A DNA stretch of 64,000 nt from Chlorokybus atmophyticus (taxonomy: Eukaryota > Streptophyta > Chlorokybophyceae > Chlorokybales > Chlorokybaceae): assembly GCA_009103225.1 (NCBI GenBank), contig RHPI01003642.1:1045099-1109098 (forward strand), in the 5' to 3' direction. Position numbers and translations under genes: made by a program. Shown here piece by piece: positions 1 through 10,344 of this stretch. Under the pieces are notes generated by a model that made no database searches, was not told the DNA's origin, and saw only the letters and a program-made list of their open reading frames with translations. Every line of letters starts with the position of its first letter. Within the stretch, counting starts at the first letter, position 1.

Positions 1-2079
1 ACTTGGCATTGGGCAGGATGATCTCCAGCCCACAGCAGCAGCATAGCACGCAACTTTGTAGTGCTTCCTGCAATGTACATGGGAGTTGGGTTCTAGGACA
101 AGTCTCAAGTCCTAGGACAGGGTCTAAAACGTTCTAGGACGAGTCTAAGACACGTTAATCTGTCATTTGGTCAAGCAGGCTGCTGGGTGTACCTGCTGCT
201 TGTTGATGCAGGTGGTCCGCGACATCGGAAGTAGCAAGTCCGTACTCTGTGCCAAACCCTTCGATGTAAAGGGACTCTAACTCAGTCACCAAGGGTTCCA
301 AGAACGGGTCCATGTTGTTAATCCCATTAGGAATCTGGTCTTTTGGCACAAAACCCACTGGCAGCAGCGAGGAGGTTTGCGTGCTTAAGAGCTTTCCACC
401 GTTTAAGACTGCAACGTTGATCATGAGGGTGCCTCGCTTGGTGGTTGTGGCAGTGCTGAAGCCATCCCAATGGGCAATAAAAGCCAGATTCCTCGGGTCT
501 CCGGAGGCTTTCTGCCTGAGAGCAGAGGTCATCTGCTGGCACTGGGCGTTGCGACACTTGAAGACCCATGCATACCCATCTTTTGTCTCAGCAAAATGGT
601 GTCCAGGACGATGAATTGTTCCACAGAACTCACATCTGACAGGCAGCTAAAAGGACTTGTCTGGGTTCCAAAAGTGCAAAAGCTCTCGCCAGCGGGAGCC
701 ATCCCAAGCCTCTTGCTGCGCTGCAGGAGGAACTGCAGGGTCTTTATCAAGCCATCTGTCGCATTCGCGCCATGATTGCAACCAGTCGTAGCAGATGGTA
801 GGGCAACGAAACATCAGTTGCAGTCTAGCCTTGAGAGGTAGGTAGTAGTAGCTCACGCAGTCCTTGCGCAGGTTACCACAAGGACACTTCTCTTGCTGCA
901 TTGTCTTGCGTAATTTCTCACGCTGACGCCAAGTAGAGGACTCTTCGGTAACGTCATCGCCAAAGTCTCTCGGGTATGGCTTGCTGAAGAGGTAAGAGCA
1001 GTCCTTGCAAACGGAGTAGTGCAAAGGCACTGGCATACCCATGCGATTGAACAGGCTGGTGGCAGTTTTGCAGGATGTTGGTAGCTTGCAACCCTCTGAT
1101 TCCGGACTAAAGGTCTTCTTGGTGGCCATACTGAGAAGAGAGTCATCGCCCTTGAACAGACAGGCCAGCAACTTGTTGATGCAGTCTTTCGACATACCGC
1201 CCTCGTCGGCAATGGTCATGATGTCTAGGTACTTGTCCATGTAAGACTTCTCGGGTTCCTGGTGCTCGGTAAGTGGGTCACTCTTTGCTGGTGCTACAGC
1301 AGGTGACACAACTTTGGGAATGGCCCGGAACTGCTGAAGCACGCGGTCTTTGTGCAAGTGGATTTGGATTACTGAGTTCCTCTGCAGCACCTGTGACAGA
1401 AAAGCTTAGGATCTAGCCAAACACGCTGCCAACGAAAGCCCTAAACCATCAAAACCACCAAAAGACAAGACTGCCATGGTCAAAAAGATCTGTAAGTCAC
1501 CTCATTGTTGCACTTGGAGCATGGACAGGATCTGAGAGATGTAGACAGCTGTGGGTCTGCAACCGGGTCTTCATTGGGCTGGACCAATGGTTCTAACGTT
1601 GCTTGCAGATGTGTAGGCAACTCCTTTGGTTCAGGTGAGGGTTGTGGAGGTTGGTCACATGGCAGCTCAGGAGTGTCACGAATGCCGTTCAGTGAACTGG
1701 CAAGAAGAGAATCTCCCAGCGGGTCTTGCGTGTGGATTGGATGTTCTGGTGTCTCAAGGTTGTGGTGATGCTGGTCATGTAAGAGGTCTTGCGAGGCTGG
1801 TAGAAGTTGCGGATTGTCTTGGTTTTCTTGCTGGTGGTTTGGCCGCGGCTGCTCTTCCGCAATGTTTGGAATGGACTGCAATGGGTTTTGGTGCTGACTT
1901 GCATTCAAGATAGTCTGCTGACTGTCACGCGGCTGGAATGCAGGCTGTCTTTGCTGCTGTTTGAACTTTGCTTGCGTGCGTCTGGATGCTTTATGGACCG
2001 GCACTTGGAGTAAAGCAACTGCCTCATTGAATGCATTGCGGCGGCCGATAGCGTCCAGCTGTGCAATGCAACTAGCCAT
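1..2079 (-). mobile_element. CACTA/Tnp2-type transposase, partial, one in-frame TAG
   Basis: This is the N-terminal part of a DDE transposase of the plant En/Spm (CACTA, Tnp2) type, running off the left edge. I read three exons: 2079-1501, 1390-193 and 67 to the edge, joined at GT-AG sites in consistent phase. Exon 1 is a Q/P-rich stretch ending in a CPCSKCNNE metal-binding signature. Exon 2 opens with a V..HL...F segment, then gives LPTSCKTATSLFNRMG, paired cysteines (CKDCSYLF, CPCGNLRKD) and YLPLKARLQLMF, matching the 'YFPLIPRLQRLF' region of Tnp2 proteins. Further on it has a WDG dyad and GINNMDPFLEPLVTELE. The last exon reads LRAMLLLWAGDHPAQCQ, the usual continuation. A TAG at 647-649 interrupts exon 2 with the frame unchanged on both sides (..WNPDKSF, stop, LPVRCEFCG..). 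No terminal inverted repeat was found. The family call is firm; whether the copy is active is unknown. Confidence 0.82.
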
Positions 2080-2560
2080 GGATCTAGGAGAAACGAAAGA
2101 GCATGTTAGCTTGATACTGTCAACAGGCAGCCATAGCAGCTGAAAGACCTGGCTGGCTTGGACTAGCTAGGCATTTTACAAGGAGCTAATTCAAGACTGT
2201 AGTTACTACGGACAGGTGGTTGGAGGAAACTTGCACAGGCGCAACAATGCATGGCTAAGGGAAAGAATTCCACCCAGAGCTAAAATACAACCACAAAACT
2301 GGATCAAAACGGACTTCATCAGAGTTTGCATAGACGTACCTGGAAAGCTGGAGCAGGCTTGCTGCGGGTGTTTTAGCCGGCCAGCCCGCTGCTTCAACCA
2401 AAAGACCAGGTCTTAGACCGGCTTAACTCTGGTGAGCAACCCCTGAGCATGCAACAGCGGCTTATCAGCTTGGAAAGCTTGGGATGCTGGATGACAGCTG
2501 GGGCATTGGTTGCATAGCTTTCAATACACGCTTTTGCAGTGGTTTTGAGGCATTCTAAGC
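2080..2560. other. No gene seen; flank upstream of the transposase
   Basis: I find no convincing coding exon, RNA gene or terminal repeat here. Small open frames are present but carry no recognisable motif. Confidence 0.5.
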
Positions 2561-2908
2561 TTACGTTGACCAAACAAGCAGTTCAGCTGTCTGCAACCTT
2601 GCAAGTTCTAACACCGGGTCTGCAGCCCCGGTGCTAGAACGGTAGGTTGTGAAGCATTGGCAGCTGTTTGACAGCTGTAACAGTGTTTCTCCAGCTCCAG
2701 AACCGTTCCACCCAAAGACCTTGAGGTCCTGCAAGCTTCCGCCAATGGGTTTGCTGGTTGCAGCAGTAGCCGCAGCCGCCTCCTGGTCTAGCCTGGTCTG
2801 GCCTGGTCTAGCCTGCGGGTCTAGCCTGCGGGAGCTTCCTGAGTTCCGAATTGCAGTGCTCTCGAGTTTGTAAGCCAGTAATGGCATGTATAACTATCTA
2901 ACGTTGCT

Positions 2909-3290
2909 GGTTCTGAGTCTTTTGGGTTTTGGAGGTTTACGAGCATGTCTTTCCAGTATAGGAACGCATGTAGCTTGTGCCATTGCTGGGAAACTTAGGT
3001 TGCAACCGTTGCTGGTCTTAAACCAGGTTTACCAACACTGGCAAGCATGGTCTATGACCGGCACCGGTGTCAGAGGGCTTAAGCCAGTACTGAGTCTTTT
3101 GGGACTTGAAGGTTTGTGAGCAGGTCTTTCCAGTATATGCAAGCATGTAGGTTGTGCCGGTGCTGGAAAACGCGGTCTGCAACCGGTGCTGGTCTTTGAC
3201 AAGTTGTATCAATGCTGGCATACACGGTTTAAGACCAGCCCTGGGGTTAAAATGGTTTAAGCCAGTGCTGAGTGAGATGGTTGTGCTAAT
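2909..3290. repeat. ~177-bp tandem repeat, about two diverged copies
   Basis: The phrase CTGAGTCTTTTGGG recurs at 2913 and 3090 and a shorter form at 3268, giving a period of 177-178 bp. The text between (GGTTTgtGAGCAggTCTTTCCAGTAT, then CTGGTCTTaaACCAG) is recognisably shared. Open frames across it are by-products of the repeat. Confidence 0.7.
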
Positions 3291-3421
3291 GCTGGCTTTG
3301 TTAGCCATTCACGATCAGTACTGGCACCAACTTTGTGCCAGTGAAGACGTCTGTGCCATTGCCGGCACAGTACTTGTGCCATTACAGGTCTATAATTCAT
3401 AAACTAGTAATGGCATAGTTT

Positions 3422-3514
3422 ATGCCAGTACTGGCATGGGTCTTATACAGGTTGCCAGTACTAGCACGGGGTTTTTGTGCCAGTACTGGCACGGGTTTGT
3501 GCCAGTACTGGCAC
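3422..3514. repeat. Cluster of perfect 16-bp palindromes GTGCCAGTACTGGCAC
   Basis: GTGCCAGTACTGGCAC is a perfect palindrome present at 3477-3492 and 3499-3514, 22 bp apart. A variant, ATGCCAGTACTGGCAT, lies at 3422-3437 and is also perfectly palindromic. A one-base variant (CCAGTACTAGCAC) lies between them. Confidence 0.85.
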
Positions 3515-3707
3515 GGGCTGCAGGACCCATGTGGTGCTGGCAGTGTGGTTGTTGTGCTTGCTTAAGTACTTGCATCTTTGTTATCAGGTGCAATTCGCGG
3601 CATGGAGCAGTCTTGCAGCGTGCGGTGGCTTGCTCCAGGATTTTAACAAATGCGCAACAAGGTGCAAAAAACTCCGTGCTTGTCTCTGTCTGCATGAATG
3701 CTTGATT

Positions 3708-4140
3708 GTGCACAGGGGCGGCCTTGTGCTTAAGGCCTCTTGTTTGTGGTTGCAAGGATGCTTGTGCTGGTTGGTGCACAGGGGCGGCCTTGTGCTTAAG
3801 GCCTCTTGTTTATGGTTGCATGAATGCTTGTACTGGTTGGTGCACAGGGGCGGCCTCGTGCTCAAGGCCTCTTTTTTGGTGTTGTATGAATGCTTGTGCT
3901 TGTTGGTGCATGGGGACGGCCTCGTGCTTAAGGCCTCTTGTTTGTGGTTGCATGAATGCTTGTTTGTGCACAGGGGCGGCCTCGTGCTTAAGGCCTCTTG
4001 TTTGTGGTTGCAAGAATGCTTGTGCTGGTTGTGCACAGGGGCGGCCTCGTGCTCAAGGCCTCTTGTTTGTGGTTGCAAGAATGCTTGTGCTGGTAAGTGC
4101 ATAGGGGCGGCCTCGTGCGTCAAGGCCTCTTGTCTGTGTT
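3708..4140. repeat. 66-bp minisatellite, seven copies
   Basis: A unit starting GTGCACAGGGGCGGCC begins at 3708, 3774, 3840, 3906, 3966, 4031 and 4097, so the period is 66 bp with one 60-bp and one 65-bp unit. Because 66 is divisible by three, long frames stay open on both strands with repeated cysteine-rich peptides. I treat these as artefacts, not genes. Confidence 0.9.
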
Positions 4141-4339
4141 CCTCTTTGTGCTTGTTGTTTTGCTTAGTGGCTTACCAGGTTGTTCATCACGCCTGCCAAG
4201 CAAAAACGGTTCGCTTTGGAGACCAGCTGCTTGCAGATAACTTTATGATGTTTTAGCTTTTCAACTCCAATCTCATGCTTTTCATACATCTCATGCTTGC
4301 TGGTAATGGTGCTCAAACATATATGTATCATTCTTAACA

Positions 4340-6185
4340 GAGAAGAAGATGAAAAGACAAGAGAAGCCTGAGAATGAACCTGTCCAACAGCCTGCAGGTA
4401 AGATTGTGCTATATTAGCTTCTGCAAACCCACTGTCAACTCAAATCTCATGCTTGCTCACACTGATGCTCAACATGTATGCTCATTGTCAGCAGAGAAGA
4501 AGTTAAAAACACCAGAATACCAGGAGAAGCTTGAGACAACCTAGTCCGACGAAGACGTTGTGGCCGAAGCAAAGCTTGTTACAAAGCGTTATTTTTACAG
4601 TGGAAAAGTGCCAGACGGACCAAGAAGCGCGACGTAATCCCATGGGACAACATGGTGTTTGATATCAAGGTAGCTCTGCAAAACAACATGGACTACCGCA
4701 CGCTCGATGATTCAAAGATGGAGTTATACAAATTCCTGGTGAAGTAGCTCACTCAATGTGATAAGGCAGCAGCTAGCGGCATAAACCTGGGGGACTTCAT
4801 CGACAAACCTAAAACTGGCCCTTCAACCTTGGGCACTCACATTTGGGAGTTTGGTCTGCCTGCTAAACAAACGGGTGCTGAGAGCAGGCTGGGTGGGTTG
4901 TTGAAGGAGAAAGCCCTGCGTGTGTTTGCTGCCTATGGTGATGGGAATTGCTTTTACAAATGCATTGCCCAGTCGCGCCCCACCGTGAACGCTGAATGCC
5001 TGCAGCTCAAGAAAGCACTTGATGAGGAGGATTTCTGGCGCGGCATTGTGCTGGACAAAGGACGAGAGCTGCCAATCGCAGTGCAAGCAGTTAAGCTGCG
5101 CAAGTTGTGTGCCAAGCAGATCAACCTTGCTTGGTTGAAGAAGTTTCGCAACTACGTTGCTTCAGACATGGGCAAGGACTACGAGCAGTGTGCTACAAGA
5201 TTGCATTTGAAGGAGCATATTAAGAATGATAATGACAAAGGCGTTATTGTCTGTCCAAAACAATTGCTCACGAGTCTGTTTATGCGGATGAACTGCACTT
5301 GGCTTTGATGGCGCAAACGCTCGGCTTTCACATCGGCACACCGCATACTATTGCAGATGCATATGGCAGGTATTGCTTGGACGCGGAAAAATCGGGCGCT
5401 CTCTCTGAGGGTGCAGATGGGAGCTACTTCTAAACAACTACCAACAAAGAAGGTAAATAACGGAAGTACGTGAAACCGGTCATGCTGCTTTGCGAGGATG
5501 TTGATGACCCGGCTGATCATGTGATCATTGGCAACACAAGTGCGGGCTCGAAGGAGGCGCATTACTTGTCTATTGGTCATCACAGTGGCAATCTCTCCTA
5601 GGAATTTGGTGACATGCCACCACAAATCAGCCATTTCCTTCACCCCAATGGTTTGCCGACATTAGCGCCCAGTGCGGACTCTGCGCCTCTCCATATGCCC
5701 TCGTCTTGCAGTAGACCCCATGTGCAGGAAGCTGAGGTCTAGGCCAAGCAGGAAGTCGAGGCGGAGGCCAAGCAAAAAGCTGATGCCGAGGACCCTTGCA
5801 GCCAAGGCAAGCAGGAGGCCGAGCACAACGCCAAGCCGCAAGCTGATGCCGAGGTAAAAGCCAAGCATGAAGCTGCTGAGCCAACTTGGAGGCCACCTTG
5901 AACCTTGAACCTTGAATGCCAGGCAGGAGGTAAAGTGCAAGGCAGCTGCTGATGATAAAGCTAGGCAGAAGGCTGCTGAAGCCAAGGCCAGGCAGGAGGA
6001 TACTGCCTGCGGCAAGCATGTACTGGTACTCCGGATGTACGGATGCAAATGGTCCACATGGCTGCGCATAGTCCATGTGGACATAAGCGTGATGCTTTGC
6101 AGATTGATGAGAAGGCTGAGGCTGCTGGGGATGTTCCTTTGGTTGGTTCCCAAAGTTCCGATGGTTACAGTCTTTTCATAAGGTA
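4340..6185 (+). pseudogene. Decayed mobile-element gene with an OTU cysteine-protease domain
   Basis: A lysine-rich start (4345-4397, then a GT-AG intron) is followed by KKRDVIPWDNM (about 4620) and an OTU-like domain. The Asp/Cys motif AAYGDGNCFYKC is at about 4930-4970. YADELHLALMAQTLGFHI at 5270-5325 matches the OTU 'W/YGGELEL.ALA..LG' region. The histidine motif AHYLSIGHH is at about 5555-5580. A Lys/Ala/Glu/Gln-rich coiled coil follows (about 5735-6020). OTU proteases cleave ubiquitin-like chains and are found in some transposable elements, for example Helentron-type ones. The frame shifts once between 5230 and 5265 and again near 5900 beside three AACCTTG repeats. In-frame stops are TAG 4745, TAA 5431, TAA 5458, TAG 5599 and TAG 5740, with no internal TGA before 5899. 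The OTU call is good; which element carries it is not known. Confidence 0.62.
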
Positions 6186-6327
6186 AGTGCCGTCAGTAAT
6201 ATGTACCTTCAGAGGTACCTGATTGTACCGCTTTGTCATGATTAGGTGTCAGACGTGATTGTTATCATCAGCTGTGCAAAAATGCGTGACAAATGTCAAT
6301 AAAACGAGAAAATTATTAGGTAGTCTG

Positions 6328-6502
6328 GTTGTACTAGCAGTAGTACTAGCTTAGTGGCGTCAGTAATGTAAACTCCACTGCGTGACACAAATAATAATAA
6401 AACGAGAAAATAATATCGTGGTCTGGTTGTACTAGCAGTAGTAGTAGCTCAGTGGAGTTTACATTACTAACGCCACTGAGCTACTACTACTGCTAGTACA
6501 AC
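6328..6502. repeat. Foldback repeat with a perfect 30-bp inverted repeat
   Basis: Arms at 6426-6455 and 6473-6502 are exact reverse complements around a 17-nt loop. A diverged direct copy of the left arm lies at 6328-6357, and its extension through 6380 (..AGTAATGTAAACTCCACTG) is also repeated in inverse around 6451-6470. This looks like a small non-autonomous foldback element; no transposase is adjacent. Confidence 0.8.
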
Positions 6503-7050
6503 TACACTGCCACTATTGCTACCACTACCACTACTGCTACTACCACCATTGCACTAAGCTGCTGCTCCTGCACCGCCCGCTTCAGCTCCTCTGCCGCCGT
6601 TCTTCCTCCGCCGCTCCTAAAAAGCACAAGGCGGTCAACGCAACCAAGCAAACACAATGAACATACACAACATACACACTAACATGCCGCCGCTTGCCAT
6701 GCACCGCCGCCGCCGCCGCCGCCTCGTGCTGCCTACTGGCCAGCCCAGACCAAGCTAGTAGCCTGGCCTGGCTGCCCTAAGGCAAGAAGGTGGTTATATT
6801 GCATGCAGTGTTGCACGTGGTATAACGTTGGATAATTAAGCTCACCTGTGTGAGCCCGTGCCGCTGTTGTCGCCGCCGCCGCCGCACAACGCTCAACCGT
6901 GGTGAACAGTGACTGTTCACCTTGAAGCCGTTGAGCGCCGCAGTTATTCGAACGGTTTCAATGACTTGGGCAGCCCAAGTCATTTAAACGCGTTATTATA
7001 ACGTGACTTGCAAATAACGAGTTGCAATGGCATCATTGTATTATTATGAT
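6503..7050. other. No gene seen; CTA/CCG-rich simple sequence
   Basis: This stretch holds short CTACTAC and GCCGCCGCC runs (6701-6723) and no recognisable exon. Confidence 0.45.
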
Positions 7051-7051
7051 A

Positions 7052-7186
7052 GCACGAAAATTGCCATTGTCGCAATGGAACTATTGTACCGTAACATTCC
7101 TATGGTATATGCCATTGTTATGGCACGATAATGCCATTGTCGCAATGGCACTATTGTACCATAATATTAGACCATTACTATGGTGA
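7052..7186. repeat. 71-bp direct repeat, two copies
   Basis: GCACGa..aTTGCCATTGTCGCAATGG followed by ACTATTGTACC starts at 7052 and 7123. It lies directly upstream of the pogo-like transposase fragment and may belong to that element. Confidence 0.7.
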
Positions 7187-7234
7187 GTACCATGATTATG
7201 AGTTTATAAGTATGGCCCCCGCAACACTTTCAAC

Positions 7235-7440
7235 ATGGACGAGAGTGGCGTGTTCTATAGAGCCCGTCCCCGTCGCACACCGGTCACTGCCAGCGAGGAA
7301 GCTCGAGGGGAAGAGAGGGAAGGACAGATTCACAGTGGCGTTGTGTGTAAATGCGGACGGGTCCAAGAAGTTGCCACTTCTACTCATTGGTACATCCAAA
7401 AGGATAAAGTCTTTCAGGAGCACATGGATTCACATTGGTA
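7235..7440 (+). mobile_element. pogo/Tigger-like DDE transposase fragment, frameshifted
   Basis: One frame gives NMDESGVFYRARP (from 7232), the first catalytic Asp motif of the DDE_1 (pogo/Tigger/CENP-B) family. The next frame then gives KRGKDRFTVALCVNADGSKK and LPLLLIGTSKRIKSF (about 7310-7410), the standard continuation. A frameshift between about 7275 and 7310 separates the two, and the following catalytic residues are not found because the sequence turns into palindromic repeats at about 7455. It is a remnant with about 65 residues left. Confidence 0.75.
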
Positions 7441-7449
7441 TAGGGCTTT

Positions 7450-7830
7450 TACGCGCGGACCAGTCGTACGCGGCCCGCGGACCACTTCTGGTACGTTTTT
7501 GCATACATGTACATGTACCAGTGTCGCGACTGGTTTGGCGCGACCGGACCACCGGTGGTCCGGCCCCGGAGCCCGCCGTCATGGTCCGGTTGACCGAACC
7601 ACGGCTGGTCGCTCGCCTCTCGGTCTGCGAACCAGTGAATCATTAGTGCCGCACGGGGTCCGTACGGCAGGACCAGGGCTGGTCGCGGCCCCCGCGGCTT
7701 GCGGTGGTACCCGCAAACCAAAGCAGCAGCTGGTCCGGTACCACGCTGGTCACTACGCACCCGACATGGTCCTTTTCCAGCAATGGCGCCAGTGCTGGTC
7801 GCGTGCCCCACCAGAGGAGTTTATAGCAAT
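7450..7830. repeat. GGACCA/TGGTCC palindrome-rich region
   Basis: The region is packed with GACCAG and CTGGTC words in opposed pairs. GGACCACCGGTGGTCC at 7546-7561 is a perfect 16-bp palindrome. The same word family returns at 12.3-12.6 kb. Confidence 0.7.
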
Positions 7831-8880
7831 GCACATGCACTGATACAAATGCATTGCTTGCGCACCATGCATGGTACGCCTGGCTGCTCACTGTCGCTGA
7901 CCCAGCGGATTGGAACAAGCGTACGTCAGCAGACGCGCAAGCAGCCTGCAGCTTGTAGGTATCCGTGCTTGCTGAAGTGTCAATGCATTTTGTTGAGTGA
8001 GCTGAGGTGTCGTTGCAGGTGCGGTCCAAGCTGACGGCGGCGGCGGCGGTGCGGGCAGTAAGCGGTAGGTGGTATGTTGATTCACTGCTGCCGACAGCCA
8101 AAGCGTTCAGAGTACCGTGACACTGTTAAGAAACTTACTGCAGTCTTTATGCAAGCATGCTCAGTGTCGGAGCGGTAGCCGCTGCTGCCAGTGTGTTATT
8201 GCTAAGGCTAATGTTGGTTTGCTAACGGTGAAGTTGTGATGGGTGCAGCTTTTGGCTGACCGGCTGTTGACAGCTGTTGCTGTGGTTGTAATCGCTGCTG
8301 CTTGTCTCGGTGTATGCATGAGACAATGTAGCTACTGCATGTGTTTGCTTTGTCGTGTCAACAACTAATGTCGGCAGCTGCTGGCTGTTAGCTTGGTCAT
8401 TAACTAATCAGGCTGGTGCGAGCTGTGCGGAAGCTGCATGCCTTCAAGGCAAGTTCTACATGAAAGTTGCCTGTAAATATGCATTGGCTAACTGTCACCT
8501 TGGTCACATGAAGGTGCTTTGCATGGTTGCCATTGTGCAAGCTGACTTGCTAATTTACTAGATCATGCGAGTGTGGTTAGTGCTGCCAATTATAGGATGC
8601 TTGGCGGAGGAGGCTAGAGGCACACCCACACAATACTTGCAGGCGCGCTCGTGCGTGTGCAAAGTCATGCGTGTACGCATGTGTGCACGTGTATGTTTAT
8701 GTGTGGGTGGGCGCATGACTCGTTGTGCCCGTGCACGTGCACACATGTAGTACTTGACACTTGTGTCTCATGAGAGTGTCTAATTACCTTCAGTTCAGTT
8801 CAGTGGAACGGACACTGCACAGCTGCCAGGATGTCGCTGTCGGTGGGTAGAGCCGGATGCTGCTGCTCTGCTAAGGGCGC
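7831..8880. other. No gene seen; TG-rich non-coding sequence
   Basis: No exon is recognised. From 8640 to 8750 the sequence is alternating purine-pyrimidine (TGTGCACGTG types), a base pattern prone to Z-DNA. Confidence 0.4.
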
Positions 8881-8888
8881 GGGACCAG

Positions 8889-8922
8889 GGGGGTGCTGCA
8901 AATAGCTACTTGCAGCACCCCC
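8889..8922. repeat. 13-bp perfect hairpin
   Basis: GGGGGTGCTGCAA (8889-8901) and TTGCAGCACCCCC (8910-8922) pair exactly around an 8-nt loop. No T-run or adjacent gene suggests a terminator. Confidence 0.8.
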
Positions 8923-9882
8923 TAAAAATGCACCTGCTGGACTTCAAGGTGAGCCGAGGGGTAAGGGGAGGGAAGGGGAAAGTGTGGGTGGGGGGNGGGG
9001 GGGCACAGCGGTCTATGCCACTTTCAGTGTTAATGTGTAACACGCAGGGTGCCGTTGGCTGCTGCCAGGCAACACGGTCTTTCTCTATCTCTTGCATGCA
9101 AACACACATGCATGTGCACTTGCCAACACACGCGCTCTGTCTCGCCCTTTCTAACAATATTGCAATGCTCGCGCAGGGGGCCTGCATGTCCGCGCGTTCC
9201 TGAACGCAACAGTCCGCGGCGGCCCCACTAAGACAAGAGTGTGCGCTTGCGTGCGCGCGCATTGTGAGACCTTTCTCATGTGTAGATGTGCAGGCACATG
9301 CTTACAACGAGCTCATAGACCGCGTTGCCCACACAGGCATGCGCACTGTCCACACAAGCACGCAAGTGCACTTTGGCACGCACGCATATGCACACATTCA
9401 CATCATTGTTGGGCTATAGACCACCGCGGTCTATCAGCCCAAGCAACTGCCACAGGCTGCACAGGGCAGTGCGGCACTGTCCAGTGCGGCCTATGAGGTA
9501 GTTGCTATAGGCGGCTCATAGACCGCACTGACTGACGCACACGCACACGCACAAGCATTTGCGCATGTGCACGCTCACACCTGCGCTCGCGCGCAGGTAC
9601 GCAGCCCGCCAAGCCGGCATAAGTTGAGTTTGTAGCGCACGGCTGCCAAGCAGGCAGTGCGTATGTAAGCACTACCTCACCCCAGCTGTCCGTGCCCTCA
9701 GGTTGGAGGCTCCAATATATTAAAGCTGCGATGGGTACCACAAGCGGTGTTTGTGCGCATGCGCATGAGTGTGCATGTGGGTGTTTGTGCGTGCGTGCGT
9801 GCGTCTTGCAATAAGCAGGCTCATGAACCGCACCAGCCTGGTCAGTGCGGCCTATGAGCCCTGACTGAGTCACTCAGCCTAC

Positions 9883-9924
9883 AAGACAGTTCGTCCTCAA
9901 GCCTGGCTGAGGACGAACTGTCTT
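9883..9924. repeat. 17-bp perfect inverted repeat
   Basis: AAGACAGTTCGTCCTCA (9883-9899) and its exact complement (9908-9924) flank an 8-nt loop within the CATAGACC repeat region. Confidence 0.85.
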
Positions 9925-10209
9925 ATAGGCCGCCTATGAGATTGCTGGCTACAGTGCCGCCTATTAGACAGGTCGTCCTCATCTCAGCTGTCCGTGCCCT
10001 CTTCAAGGTGCGATCAGTGCCACTCATGGTGTGCGCACGCGCACGGGCATGTGTGCGTGTATATGTGTGCCATAATGCACACCATGCACATGATGTCACA
10101 TGCACAGTGTTGCTGCGTTTGTCACTCTCACGGGTGTTGCTGTGCACACGCACGAGTGTGAGTGTGTGTTTCTGTGTGTGTTCCCGTCCCCCCCTTTCCT
10201 GAATGCCCC

Positions 10210-10344
10210 NNNNNNNNNNNNNNNNNNNNNNNNNNNNNNNNNNNNNNNNNNNNNNNNNNNNNNNNNNNNNNNNNNNNNNNNNNNNNNNNNNNNNNNNNNN
10301 NNNNNNNNNNNNNNNNNNNNNNNNNNNNNNNNNNNNNNNNNNNN
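10210..10344. other. Assembly gap (135 N) at a poly-C tract
   Basis: Ns run from 10210 to 10344, preceded by CCCC and followed by about 20 C residues and a C/T-rich stretch, so the gap was probably caused by a homopolymer. Single Ns also occur at 8996, 33155, 59131 and 60861, mostly in G or CA runs. Confidence 0.95.

Noticed and set aside
3422-4140. CRISPR array
   Set aside because: The repeats are contiguous minisatellite units with no unique spacers, and the DNA is eukaryotic.
3477-4256. 259-aa cysteine-rich repeat protein
   Set aside because: The frame is the 66-bp minisatellite; similar frames exist on both strands, with no start context or splice structure.
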